Assembly (NCBI RefSeq): GCF_014873145.1
Contig: NZ_JADBEK010000001.1
Location: 3,720,001-3,784,000 of the forward strand
Length of the DNA: 64,000 nt
Reading direction: 5' to 3'
From: Nonomuraea angiospora
Lineage (GTDB): Bacteria > Actinomycetota > Actinomycetes > Streptosporangiales > Streptosporangiaceae
In this document: in pieces, positions 33,146 to 40,981 of the stretch
How positions within the stretch are numbered: position 1 is the first letter of the stretch
Layout: each line of letters opens with the position of its first letter
The notes under the pieces: model-generated
What the model was told of the DNA's origin: nothing
The model's input: the letters and a program-made list of their open reading frames with translations, nothing else
Databases searched by the model: none
Translations under genes and position numbers: made by a program

Positions 33146-34321
33146 TCAGTAGCGAGCGCCCCAAGGCCAGTAGTGGCCCCAGTCACCGTTCCAAGGCCAC
33201 CAACCGTGGGCGTCCCACTTGTAGGGCCAGCCCCAGTGGTAGTGGTGCCTGTGGTCGTCGTCGTTGTCGTCGTGCCTGTTGCCGCGCTTCTTCTCGTGCC
33301 GGTCGTCGTCGTACGAGTCGAACTTCTTCTCGTCCTCGTCGGAGTCGTACTTCTCGTCGTCGTACGAGTCGTCCTTCTTCTCGTCGCCGTAGGAGTCGTA
33401 CTTCTCGTCGTCGTAGTCGTACTTCTTCTTCTCGAACCCGTCGTTACGCTTCTTGTCGTAACGGGCGAAGTCGTACTCCTCCTGGTCGTAGGACTTCTCG
33501 TCGCGCCTCTTCTTGTCGTCGAACTTCTTCTCATCCCGGTCGTAGGAGTCGTAGTCCTTCTCGTACCGGTCAGCGTCGTACTTCTTCTCGTCCCGGTCGT
33601 AGTCCTGCTCGTACCGGTCGGCGTCGTACTTCTTCTCGTCCCGGTCGTAGGAGTCGTAATCCTTGTCGTACCGGTCAGCGTCGTACTTCTTCTCATCCCG
33701 GTCGTAGGAGTCGTAGTCCTTCTCGTACCGGTCAGCGTCGTACTTCTTCTCGTCCCGGTCGTAGTCCTGCTCGTACCGGTCGGCGTCGTGCCGCTTCTTG
33801 TCGTCGAACTTCTTGTCGAACCAGTCATCGGAAGAGTCTTCCGACTTCTCGAAGTCGAAGGACTTGTCAGACTGGTCGTAGTCGAAGGACTTCTCGTCCT
33901 GCTTCTTCTTGTCGAACTTCTTGTCGTGCCGGTCGTAGTCGTTGTCCTTGCCGTACCGGTCGTAGTCGTCCTTCTTCTCGTCGCTCTCGTAGGCGTCATC
34001 CTTGTTGTAGGAATCGTCCTGGTTGTACGAGTCGAAGTCCTCCTTCTCCTGGTCGTGCGAGTCGAAGTCCTTTTCGTCCCGGTCGTAGTCCTGCTGCTGC
34101 TTGTCGTCCTTTTGCTTACGGTACGAACCGTCGTGCTTGTCACAGGCGTCTGCATCGCGGCGACCGGCGTACACGCCCGACTTGTCGATCCTCAGCGTGG
34201 TCCAGACATCGGACACGCAAAGGTCGCCCTGAGCGGCGCCGGCAGGGCCGGACAGCCCGACGAGCGCGGCGGCGACGATCAACGCACCACCGGCTCCGGC
34301 TGCTATGAAGTTACCTTTCAT
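33146..34321 (-). CDS. Secreted Tyr/Asp/Lys-rich repeat protein, unknown family
   Basis: A 391-aa exported protein. A clear signal peptide ends at about AGA-AQ (residue 30). A short globular head with two Cys (LCVSDVW and DACDKHDG, about residues 34-62) follows. Residues about 65-350 are almost only Y, D, K, E, R, S and F. Within them, residues 178-266 are five tandem repeats of 16 or 19 residues (type YDADRYEKDYDSYDRDEKK). The last 35 residues are a His/Trp/Gly/Tyr tail with nine Trp. GGGGGGAG lies 6 nt before the ATG, a strong ribosome binding site, and a perfect dyad sits in the promoter. I do not recognise a family; the composition suggests an extracellular, disordered, adhesive or matrix polyampholyte. 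Codon use is normal. Confidence 0.88.
   Translation of the reverse strand: MKGNFIAAGAGGALIVAAALVGLSGPAGAAQGDLCVSDVWTTLRIDKSGVYAGRRDADACDKHDGSYRKQKDDKQQQDYDRDEKDFDSHDQEKEDFDSYNQDDSYNKDDAYESDEKKDDYDRYGKDNDYDRHDKKFDKKKQDEKSFDYDQSDKSFDFEKSEDSSDDWFDKKFDDKKRHDADRYEQDYDRDEKKYDADRYEKDYDSYDRDEKKYDADRYDKDYDSYDRDEKKYDADRYEQDYDRDEKKYDADRYEKDYDSYDRDEKKFDDKKRRDEKSYDQEEYDFARYDKKRNDGFEKKKYDYDDEKYDSYGDEKKDDSYDDEKYDSDEDEKKFDSYDDDRHEKKRGNRHDDNDDDHRHHYHWGWPYKWDAHGWWPWNGDWGHYWPWGARY
33524..33790 (-). repeat. 48/57-bp tandem repeats in the YDK-rich gene
   Basis: Five back-to-back units of 48, 57, 57, 48 and 57 bp fill the interval exactly (89 codons). The short unit lacks the DYDSY-type triplet of residues found in the long one. 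Near identity at DNA level points to recent unequal exchange or slippage. Confidence 0.85.
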
Positions 34322-34342
34322 GATCTCCCCCCGTTATCACGA

Positions 34343-34357
34343 AGTGACTTTGTCACT
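34343..34357. promoter_or_regulatory. Perfect dyad in the YDK-rich gene promoter
   Basis: AGTGAC (34343-34348), TTT, GTCACT (34352-34357): a perfect 15-bp inverted repeat, 22 nt before the YDK-rich start. A partial second copy, GTCACTTTGTCGAC, lies at 34409-34422. Two related sites about 66 bp apart suggest control by a dimeric regulator not encoded nearby. Confidence 0.5.
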
Positions 34358-34493
34358 CTAAGTAGTTGTGACCGTAACGCGGCGTAACGGCACGCCCGGA
34401 ACCTCTCGTCACTTTGTCGACGCCATCAACCAAGATCGCTCGGGTATGTCCTCTGCTGACGACACATGCGGCCAGTTGAGCAGTGATGTCGAT

Positions 34494-34554
34494 CTTGGGA
34501 AGATCGTTCCCAAGAGCGATAGCTTTCGGTTATGGCCGCAGGTCTTGGACCTGC
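34494..34554 (+). promoter_or_regulatory. Two inverted repeats upstream of the lipoprotein gene
   Basis: CTTGGGAA (34494-34501) and TTCCCAAG (34507-34514) form 8-bp arms with a 5-nt spacer. GCAGGTC (34538-34544) and GACCTGC (34548-34554) form 7-bp arms with a 3-nt loop, ending 28 nt before ATG 34583. The first may be an operator and the second an RNA hairpin in the leader. Confidence 0.4.
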
Positions 34555-34582
34555 TGGGCCCGGGCGCCAGATCATCGCCACC

Positions 34583-35044
34583 ATGACGACACGACTTCTG
34601 GGCGTGCGACGGACGGCGGCGGCGTCACTCGCCGCCTGCGCGCTACTGGCGAGCGCCTGTGGGACCACCCCCACCGCCGCCCCCTCCGCTGCCTCCACCG
34701 CCGATCAGGCGGCTGACCCCACTACTGCTGTGACACGGGAGGCGCGGGCCTATGTGGACGCCGTGAACGCCCGCGACCTGGACGCCCTGGTCGCCGCCTT
34801 CGCCTCGAACGGCGTGGTCATCGACGTCACCCGTCCCATCCGCGGGCACGACGCCATCCGCGAGTGGGCGCGTGCCGAGGTGATCGGCGGCACCTTGGAG
34901 GTGGTCTCCGTCGCCGAGCGGCGGGCGAACGGGCAGAAGCTCCTGGTCCACTGGGCCCCCGCGGGATCCGGAGGATGGCGGGCACACTACGACTTCACGG
35001 TCTCCGACGGCCGCATCGTCCGGGCGGATCTGCAGTACGCCTGA
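34583..35044 (+). CDS. SnoaL/NTF2-like lipoprotein
   Basis: A 153-aa exported lipoprotein. The signal peptide ends in the lipobox LASAC (Cys at about residue 28), followed by a Thr/Ala-rich tether. Residues about 50-153 form a SnoaL/DUF4440-like cone fold: TREARAYVDAVNARDLDALVAAFASNGVVIDVTRPIRGHDAIREWARAEV. Such domains bind small hydrophobic ligands, but with no active-site pair visible a function cannot be named. ATG 34583 gives a proper signal peptide; upstream in-frame ATG 34532 does not. It precedes the Nramp-like gene by 104 bp. Confidence 0.75.
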   Translation: MTTRLLGVRRTAAASLAACALLASACGTTPTAAPSAASTADQAADPTTAVTREARAYVDAVNARDLDALVAAFASNGVVIDVTRPIRGHDAIREWARAEVIGGTLEVVSVAERRANGQKLLVHWAPAGSGGWRAHYDFTVSDGRIVRADLQYA

Positions 35045-35148
35045 CGCCCTCGGGACTCAGGATGGCGGCGGCATTCTGCATCCTGTATGGCATTTGGGTC
35101 TTGTAGCCGGCCGAGTCGAGGATCACCCTGGCGGCAGGAGGCAGTGAG

Positions 35149-36627
35149 ATGTCGCACCCACTCGGAGTAAGCCGACCGGATCTCGAAGTCACCGACCTAC
35201 CGACGCCGGAAGAGGTCTTCAAGGTCTCCAAGCTCGGCGCCAAGGAACTGTTCAAGTACGCCGTAGGCCCGAGCCTGATCGCGCTCGGCATCTCCATCGG
35301 CAGCGGTGAATGGCTGCTCGGGCCCCTGAACGTGGGCCAGTACGGATTCGTCGGCGTCGGCTGGGTCATCGTGGTGTCGGCGCTGCTGCAGACGTTCTAC
35401 AACGTCGAGTGCTCGAGGTACGTCCTCGCCACCGGCGAGACGCCGGTGGTCGGCTGGGGGCGGGTGCCGCCGGGGTGGCCGCTCTGGGTGCCGCTGTCCG
35501 TGCTCATCGTGATCTTCGCGTTCATCGCGGGCGGATGGGCCGCGTCGGCGGGTCAGGGCGTGTACGCGCTGGTCCACGGCGTCCCGCCGGCGGCCGACGA
35601 CGTCGAGCCGCGCTGGTGGGCCATCGGCCTGCTGGTGCTGGTGTTCCTGATCACCGCCGGGGCCAAGCGCGTCAGCCGCGCGCTCGAGCTGGCGAACTGG
35701 GTGATGGTCGGCACCATCCTGCTCGCCCTCGTGGCCGTCGACCTGCTCGTGGTGCCGTTCAGCCAGTGGTGGGAGGGCATCCGCGGCTTCCTCACCCCGG
35801 CCGCCCCGCCCGCCGGGATCACGGCGACGCAGCTCGGCGCCCTGGCCGGGTTCACCGCGCTGGCCTCGGGCCTGAACTGGTACGTCATGGGCCACTACCG
35901 CGACAAGGGCTACGGCATGGGCCACCGCGTCGGCTACATCTCCGGTCTGCGCGGCGAGCGGCGCGAGATCCTGGCCAGCGGCGTCACGTTCCCCGACGAC
36001 GAGCTCAACCGGGGGCTGTGGCGCAGGTGGTACCGGCTGCTGCTGGTCGACATGTGGGGGGTGTTCTTCGTCGGAGCCGTCCTCGGCATGCTGCTGCCCA
36101 CGATCCTCATGGCGCAGGCCGTCACGATGGCCGGGGAGAAGCCCACCCGGGCCAACGTGCCGACGTTCGTGGCCGGCGCGCTCGGCGACCAGTACGGGCG
36201 GGTGAGCTTCTACGCCGCGCTCGTGATCGGCGTGCTGATCCTCTTCTCCACCCAGCTCGGCATCTTCGAGGCGATGGTGCGGGTGACGACCGACGCGGCG
36301 AACGCCACCAGCCCGCGCCTGCGCGCCCTGATCGCGGGGGACCCGCGCCGGTTCTACTACCCGTTCATGATCGTGCTGCTGGTCCTCATCTCGATCATCA
36401 TCTTCCAGTCGCTGCCGGTCGGCCTGGTGGAGTGGTCGGCCAACATGTCGAACCTGGGCGCGCTGATCTACCCGTTCCTGCTCATGTACCTAAACAGCAA
36501 GCTGCCGCGCCCGGCCCGCCCGCGCCCGTGGCACTACGTCATCCTCGTGCTGAACTTCCTGTTCTTCGGCTTCTTCTTCGTCAACTTCATCGCCGACTTC
36601 ATCGGGGATCCGCTGGTGACGTTCTGA
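35149..36627 (+). CDS. Nramp-like transporter lacking the metal-binding motifs
   Basis: A 492-aa polytopic membrane protein with about 11-12 helices. The order and spacing of segments (AVGPSLIALGISIGSGEWLLGP, YVMGHYRDKGYGMGHR, VRVTTDAANATSPRLR) resemble Nramp-family proteins of the APC superfamily. However, the DPGN of helix 1 and the MPH of helix 6 that bind Mn/Fe in true Nramp are absent, so it probably moves something other than a divalent metal. AGGAGG precedes ATG 35149. Its 3' end overlaps the convergent esterase gene by 29 bp. Confidence 0.75.
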   Translation: MSHPLGVSRPDLEVTDLPTPEEVFKVSKLGAKELFKYAVGPSLIALGISIGSGEWLLGPLNVGQYGFVGVGWVIVVSALLQTFYNVECSRYVLATGETPVVGWGRVPPGWPLWVPLSVLIVIFAFIAGGWAASAGQGVYALVHGVPPAADDVEPRWWAIGLLVLVFLITAGAKRVSRALELANWVMVGTILLALVAVDLLVVPFSQWWEGIRGFLTPAAPPAGITATQLGALAGFTALASGLNWYVMGHYRDKGYGMGHRVGYISGLRGERREILASGVTFPDDELNRGLWRRWYRLLLVDMWGVFFVGAVLGMLLPTILMAQAVTMAGEKPTRANVPTFVAGALGDQYGRVSFYAALVIGVLILFSTQLGIFEAMVRVTTDAANATSPRLRALIAGDPRRFYYPFMIVLLVLISIIIFQSLPVGLVEWSANMSNLGALIYPFLLMYLNSKLPRPARPRPWHYVILVLNFLFFGFFFVNFIADFIGDPLVTF

Positions 36628-38674
36628 CGAGGAAGACGTCGCCGTTGCCCGGCGCGTCGCCGCCCTTCGGGGCGCCGTAGGTCAGGCCCGTGATCGCCAC
36701 CTCGCCCGACGGGGTGGCGGTCGCGTACAGGTCGGGCTCGGCGAAGGCGTCCACGCCGTCGTCCCTGGCGGTGCCGAGCTGGGCGGCGGCCCGCTGGCGG
36801 CCCTTGCCGTCCAGGCGCAGCGTCAGGACGTCGGCGCCGCCCGCCTGCACGCTCACCCGGCCCCGGGTGTAGCCGGCGACCTCGACCTCGCCGCCCGCGA
36901 GCGGGACCACGGCGGCGCCGGCCTCGGCGAGAGGGGTGGCGAGGGTGTGCTGCCATCGCTGCTTGCCCTGGCTGGTGTAGGCGGCGGTGTACGCGTCCCC
37001 GCCGACGCCGCCCGTGGCCACGGCCAGGCCCGTCGTGGTGACGGCCACCGCGTTCAGCCGGTCGCTCGCGCTGCCGCCCGCCGTGGCGGTCCACTTCCTG
37101 GTGCCGTCCGTCGTGAACGCGGCCAGCCAGCCGCCGGGCGTGGTCGTGCCCGGGCCAGTGGATGGCAGGGCGGCACCGGCGCCGCCGGTGACGTAGACGT
37201 TCGAGGCGTCCGCGGCGACGCCGTAGGCCTTGTCCTCGCCCGCGCCGCCGTACTGGCGGATCCAGGACACCTCGCCGCCCGGGGTGAGGCGGGCGAGGAT
37301 GGCGTCCTTGTCGCCGGCGTTGGCGCCGTCCAGCGCGCCCTTGGTGTAGCCCGCGACGTACGCGCCGCCGTCGGGCGCGGCGGCCAGGCCGTAGAGGCGA
37401 TCGGCCACCCCCGGCACGCCGAACTGCGTGATCCAGCGGACGGCCCCGGCGGCGTCGAGGTTGACCACGAACGCGTCGTCCGTGGTGTTGCCCGCGTGCC
37501 GCCCGTCCAGGTCGCCCTTGGTGTAGCCGGCCGCCAGCACGCCGCCGTCCGGCAGGGCCGCCACGCCGTACAACCGCTCGTCGGCCGCGGTGCCGAGCTG
37601 CCTGGTCCAGCCGCCGACGCGGGTGAGGACGGCGTTCCCGCCGGCCGCGTACCCGATGGTCAGGGAGCCGTCCGCGTGGGCCGCCACTCCCCCGGCCCAG
37701 TCGGGGCCGGCCGTTCCGTACAGCGGGGCGGGCAGGCCGGTCGGCGGCGTGACGCTCAGGCCCGGGCCGAGCTCGGCCAGGGCCTGCTCGAAGGCGGGCT
37801 CCCACACCGTCCAGTCGTGGCCGCCGTCCATGACGCGCAGCTGCGCGGACAGCGCGGGCGAGCGCCGGGCGGCGTTGTAGAGGGCGGCGGACTCGAAGTC
37901 CAGGTCGTGGCGGGCGTCGGCGGGGTCGGGGTTGGCGTACTCGTCGTCGCCGACCGCCACGAACAGCCGCACCGGCAGGTCGGGGTCCAGCTTCGGCAGC
38001 AGGGCGGGGTAGTTGAGCTCCCGGTAGACCTCGTCGGAGAACTTCTCGCCGTCCTTGCCGAACGCCCCGTAGTCGCGGGCGGAGGAGTCGGACGGCGGCA
38101 GCGGCGTGTAGACGGCCGGGCTGAGCACGGCGGCGGCGCCGAACAGGTCCTGGTGCGCGAGCGCGAACCGCAGCGCGCCCGCGCCGCCCATCGAGTACCC
38201 GCCGACCAGGCGGGCTTCCCTGATGGGCGCCGTACGGTACGTCGCGTCCACGTACGCCACCAGGTCCCTGGTCAGGGCCGTCTCCACCGGCCTGCCGGGC
38301 AGGCCGGCGCCGGTGTAGCGGGAGTCGACGTACCAGCCGCCGCGCTCGCTCCATGGGGCGTCCGGCATGACGGCGATGACGGGCGGGATGCGCTTGGTCC
38401 GGATCATGTCGTCGAGCAGGGTCTTGACCCGGGTCCACGCCTGCATGGTGTCGCCCCGGCCGTGGAGCAGGTAGAGCACGGGGTGGCGGCCGGTGCCGCG
38501 GTCGTAGCCGCCGGGCAGGTAGACGTTGAAGGCGATGTTCTCGCCCAGGGCCTGCGACGGGGCGGAGCCGGTGGCCAACGTGCCGCCCGCCCGTACCTCC
38601 GTCTCGCCCGGAGTGGCCAGGAAGGTCAGTGACGCCAGGACGGCGAGCACGGCGAGCCAGCGGGGTTTGCGCAT
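36599..38674 (-). CDS. Secreted esterase fused to a beta-propeller
   Basis: A 691-aa exported protein. A signal peptide (to about residue 30) precedes an esterase-D/PF00756-type alpha/beta-hydrolase (about 45-330): PVLYLLHGRGDTMQAW, then the nucleophile S161 in GGYSMGG and a His in DGGHDWTVWE. Residues about 345-690 are an SBBP-like propeller of repeated GDGGVLAAGYTKGDLDG and FDAYG-like blades (GGVLAAGYTKG, GGAYVAGYTKG, VYVTGGAG, VEVAGYTRG). Esterases of this type act on carbohydrate acyl groups. GGGAG precedes ATG 38674, and a LacI-type palindrome lies just upstream. Confidence 0.82.
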   Translation of the reverse strand: MRKPRWLAVLAVLASLTFLATPGETEVRAGGTLATGSAPSQALGENIAFNVYLPGGYDRGTGRHPVLYLLHGRGDTMQAWTRVKTLLDDMIRTKRIPPVIAVMPDAPWSERGGWYVDSRYTGAGLPGRPVETALTRDLVAYVDATYRTAPIREARLVGGYSMGGAGALRFALAHQDLFGAAAVLSPAVYTPLPPSDSSARDYGAFGKDGEKFSDEVYRELNYPALLPKLDPDLPVRLFVAVGDDEYANPDPADARHDLDFESAALYNAARRSPALSAQLRVMDGGHDWTVWEPAFEQALAELGPGLSVTPPTGLPAPLYGTAGPDWAGGVAAHADGSLTIGYAAGGNAVLTRVGGWTRQLGTAADERLYGVAALPDGGVLAAGYTKGDLDGRHAGNTTDDAFVVNLDAAGAVRWITQFGVPGVADRLYGLAAAPDGGAYVAGYTKGALDGANAGDKDAILARLTPGGEVSWIRQYGGAGEDKAYGVAADASNVYVTGGAGAALPSTGPGTTTPGGWLAAFTTDGTRKWTATAGGSASDRLNAVAVTTTGLAVATGGVGGDAYTAAYTSQGKQRWQHTLATPLAEAGAAVVPLAGGEVEVAGYTRGRVSVQAGGADVLTLRLDGKGRQRAAAQLGTARDDGVDAFAEPDLYATATPSGEVAITGLTYGAPKGGDAPGNGDVFLVRTSPADPR

Positions 38675-38685
38675 CAACCGCTCCC

Positions 38686-38697
38686 GTAAACGTTTAC
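38686..38697. promoter_or_regulatory. LacI-type palindrome before the esterase gene
   Basis: GTAAACGTTTAC is a perfect 12-bp palindrome with the central CG typical of LacI-family operators. It starts 12 nt upstream of the esterase start, between start codon and promoter. It differs from the 24.2-kb operator (TAAGCGCTTA), so another LacI-type protein is probably involved. Confidence 0.65.
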
Positions 38698-38769
38698 AGT
38701 ACGCACCTTGCGGTGTTTCGGGAGAGTTTCGTGGTGAAGGTGTGGCCGTGTCAACCAGGCCCCCGGCCG

Positions 38770-38800
38770 GGGCGCGCCGGGCGGGTGGCCCGGCGCGCCC
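38770..38800 (-). terminator. Hairpin terminator of the ArsR-type gene
   Basis: GGGCGCGCCGGGC (38770-38782) and GCCCGGCGCGCCC (38788-38800) make a perfect 13-bp stem with a 5-nt loop, 6 bp past the stop at 38806. Confidence 0.75.
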
Positions 38801-38805
38801 TCGGC

Positions 38806-39780
38806 TCAGCGGCGGAACATCTCCAGCAGTTCCTCCGCGCGCCGCGTGCGGGCGATCCACACCTCGCGCCCGCGCCGCTCCCTGGTGATCAGCTGGGCGG
38901 CGCTCAACCGGTCGCAGTGGTACGTGATGCTGCTGGGCGCGACCTGCATGCCGGCCGCCAGCATGCTCATGGTCATGGGCTGCCCGATCGCGGCGAGCAG
39001 GTCCGCGCGCACCGGCCCGACCAGCGCCGACAAGTCGTCGGACGCCGGTGCGACGGGCCGCTGCCACAACGTCTCCGCTCCGGGCACCGGGTACGCGATC
39101 CAGACGGCCTCGTCGTGGTCCAGGCTGACGATGACCGCGTCCTTGCCCGCCAGCATCGGCACCAGGACGATCCTGCGGTCACCCAGCTCGAACGTGCTCG
39201 ACTCCACGTCGGCGATGAGCAGCCCGCGCTCGCCGTACATGATGCGGCTGTTGAGGGCGCCGAGCAGCAGTTCGGAGCCGCCGCGGACGGCGGCGACGCC
39301 GACCCGCCGGACCTCCCTGTCCAGCAAGGCGCGGGCCCGCCTCCACACGGGCTCGGTGGTGGTCCAGACGGAGCCGAGGGCTGCGGTGTAGCCGTGCATC
39401 CAGCGGTCGGGCCGCTCGGCCGCCGAACGCCAGTGCGCGGGCAGCGGCCCCGGGCCGAACGCCTGCTCCAGGTCCTTGATCAGGTTGTCGGGGGGAAGGT
39501 CGCGCAGGGCACCGATCTGGGCCTGCACGGAGATGTCCCCGCCGATGGGGGTGCGCGGCACGATGCTGTCGGGGACCACCGAGTAGCCGGGGACGGCGAG
39601 GGGGCGTACCGCCTGGTGTCCCTGCGGGCCGACCCCCGAGCTGATCGCTTTGCGCCACAGCTCCGGCAGGCCGCGGCGGCGGCCCGCGAGGGCGTCGGCG
39701 ATCATGGCGAGCGCGGTCAGGTGCGGCGAGATCGAGATGGACAGCTGCGGCGCGGAGGTGATGCGCAGTTCGCTCCACAC
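38806..39780 (-). CDS. ArsR-type winged-helix regulator with long N-terminal domain
   Basis: A 324-aa protein. The C-terminal 80 residues are an ArsR-type winged helix (DDLSALVGPVRADLLAAIGQPMTMSMLAAGMQVAPSSITYHCDRLSAAQLITRERRGREVWIART). The first 240 residues are an unassigned domain with SALPISISPHLTALAMIADAL-like start (SISISPHLTALAMI) and a beta-rich middle (ELGDRRIVLVPMLAG). This layout is frequent in actinobacteria, with unknown signal. GTG 39780 has no well-placed ribosome binding site (AAGGAG is 22 nt away), so a leaderless start is likely. A dyad lies 29 nt upstream. Confidence 0.75.
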   Translation of the reverse strand: MWSELRITSAPQLSISISPHLTALAMIADALAGRRRGLPELWRKAISSGVGPQGHQAVRPLAVPGYSVVPDSIVPRTPIGGDISVQAQIGALRDLPPDNLIKDLEQAFGPGPLPAHWRSAAERPDRWMHGYTAALGSVWTTTEPVWRRARALLDREVRRVGVAAVRGGSELLLGALNSRIMYGERGLLIADVESSTFELGDRRIVLVPMLAGKDAVIVSLDHDEAVWIAYPVPGAETLWQRPVAPASDDLSALVGPVRADLLAAIGQPMTMSMLAAGMQVAPSSITYHCDRLSAAQLITRERRGREVWIARTRRAEELLEMFRR

Positions 39781-39808
39781 AGTGGTGCTGATTACGTCGG
39801 CTCCTTCA

Positions 39809-39822
39809 GATCGAACTCGATC
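39809..39822. promoter_or_regulatory. Dyad upstream of the ArsR-type gene
   Basis: GATCGA-AC-TCGATC is a 14-bp near-perfect palindrome in the promoter region, a candidate autoregulatory operator for the ArsR-type protein. Confidence 0.4.
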
Positions 39823-39916
39823 GGCTAACGATCTCCAACCTATTGCCGAGGCTTTCGTCCCACTTACAGCACGGTTGCACGGTTATGCTCGCGGAGCGCT
39901 TCGCCTGGAGCGCCCC

Positions 39917-39967
39917 GGCGCGGCTCCCGCGGCGACCGGGAGCGCCGGTCGCCGCGGGAGCCGCGCC
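39917..39967 (-). terminator. 51-bp perfect hairpin after the SpoOM gene
   Basis: The 23-bp arm 39917-39939 is perfectly complementary to 39945-39967, with a GAGCG-type 5-nt loop. It begins 6 bp past the SpoOM stop and has no U-run. The stem is exceptionally long and GC-rich. Confidence 0.85.
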
Positions 39968-39973
39968 AACGGG

Positions 39974-40981
39974 TCACCAGTCGTCGCCGCCCTCCTCGTC
40001 GTCCCCCTCGAAGATCTCCTCGACGATCTCGCCCGCGACCAGGCCACCCACGACGCCCGCGGCACCGGCGGCGGCCACCGTGCCCCAGCCCGGACCGCTG
40101 CGGTGCTCGTCGTGGTGCCCGCCGTAGTGCCCGCCGTGGTGCCCGCCGTGGTGGTGCGGGTCGTAGTGGCCGCCGTGGTGCGGGTCGAAGTGCCCGCCGT
40201 GGTGGGCCGGCCCGTAGTGGGACAGGCCGTCCAGCCAGCGGCCCAGCTCCCCCGCCCAGTCGGTGCGCAGCGCGTCGTCGTGGCTGACGTGGAAGCGGCC
40301 GATGGCGTCGCTCGACGAGAAGCGGCCGGTACGCTTGTCCGCCTCCAGCACCACCTCGAGCCCCGCGGGGTCGGCCACGAACGTCACCTCGACCTCGCCC
40401 ACCTGACCGGCGTAGTGACCGGTCGGGTAGAACTCGATCTCCTGGTAGAACGGCAACTGCTGGTGCACCCCGTACAGGTGACCCGCCTCCAGGTCGGCCG
40501 ACCTGAACCCGAACCCGAGCCCCAGGAACGCCTCCAGGATGCGCAGCTGCGACGGCAGCGGCTCGATCGCGATCATGTCGAGGTCGCCCTTGTCGACGGC
40601 CTTGGCGATGGCCAGCTCCGTACGCACGCCGACCGCCATCCCGGTCAGCGGCTGCCCGCCGATCTCGCTGATCGGCGCCTCCCACGGCACCGGCAGCTCG
40701 AACCCGATGACGCGGTCCTCTCCCTTGCGCAGCGTGAACGGCCCGGAGACCCGCGAGCTGGCGAACTCGCCGAGCCCGCCGTGCTCGCTGTCGCCGTGCT
40801 CGATCTCGACCCTCGCCACCAGGCCGAGGGTCACGTGCTCGATCTCGGCGTCGAAGTCGCCGCCCTTGAGCCGTACCTCGCCCCGCAACGTGCCGCCCGG
40901 CTGGGTCCGCGGGGTGGACAGCACGGTGTCCACCGAGGGCGCGCCGACGCCGAACGCTCCCAGCATCCGTTTGAAGACCAC
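39974..40981 (-). CDS. SpoOM-family protein with His-rich tail
   Basis: A 335-aa protein beginning VFKRMLGAFGVGAPSVDTVL, the hallmark start of the sporulation-control SpoOM family, with the arrestin-like double beta-sandwich (LRGEVRLKGGDFDAEIEHVTLGLVARVE; EPLPSQLRILEAFLGLGFGFRSADLEAGHLYGVHQQLPFYQEIEFYP). Residues about 262-300 form a Gly/His tail (HHGGHYDPHHHGG type) followed by a hydrophobic, glycine-rich segment (VAAAGAAGVVGGLVAGEIVEEIF) and an acidic end, as in other longer actinobacterial members. GTG 40981 is chosen because AGGGAGAA lies about 10 nt upstream. The His run suggests binding of transition metals. Confidence 0.85.
   Translation of the reverse strand: MVFKRMLGAFGVGAPSVDTVLSTPRTQPGGTLRGEVRLKGGDFDAEIEHVTLGLVARVEIEHGDSEHGGLGEFASSRVSGPFTLRKGEDRVIGFELPVPWEAPISEIGGQPLTGMAVGVRTELAIAKAVDKGDLDMIAIEPLPSQLRILEAFLGLGFGFRSADLEAGHLYGVHQQLPFYQEIEFYPTGHYAGQVGEVEVTFVADPAGLEVVLEADKRTGRFSSSDAIGRFHVSHDDALRTDWAGELGRWLDGLSHYGPAHHGGHFDPHHGGHYDPHHHGGHHGGHYGGHHDEHRSGPGWGTVAAAGAAGVVGGLVAGEIVEEIFEGDDEEGGDDW

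Noticed and set aside
33029..34387. Plus-strand Val/Leu-rich frame opposite the YDK-rich gene
   Set aside because: It looks like a membrane protein only because antisense of Asp/Tyr/Lys codons reads as Val/Leu/Ile; it has no ribosome binding site, and the minus frame has signal peptide and start signals.
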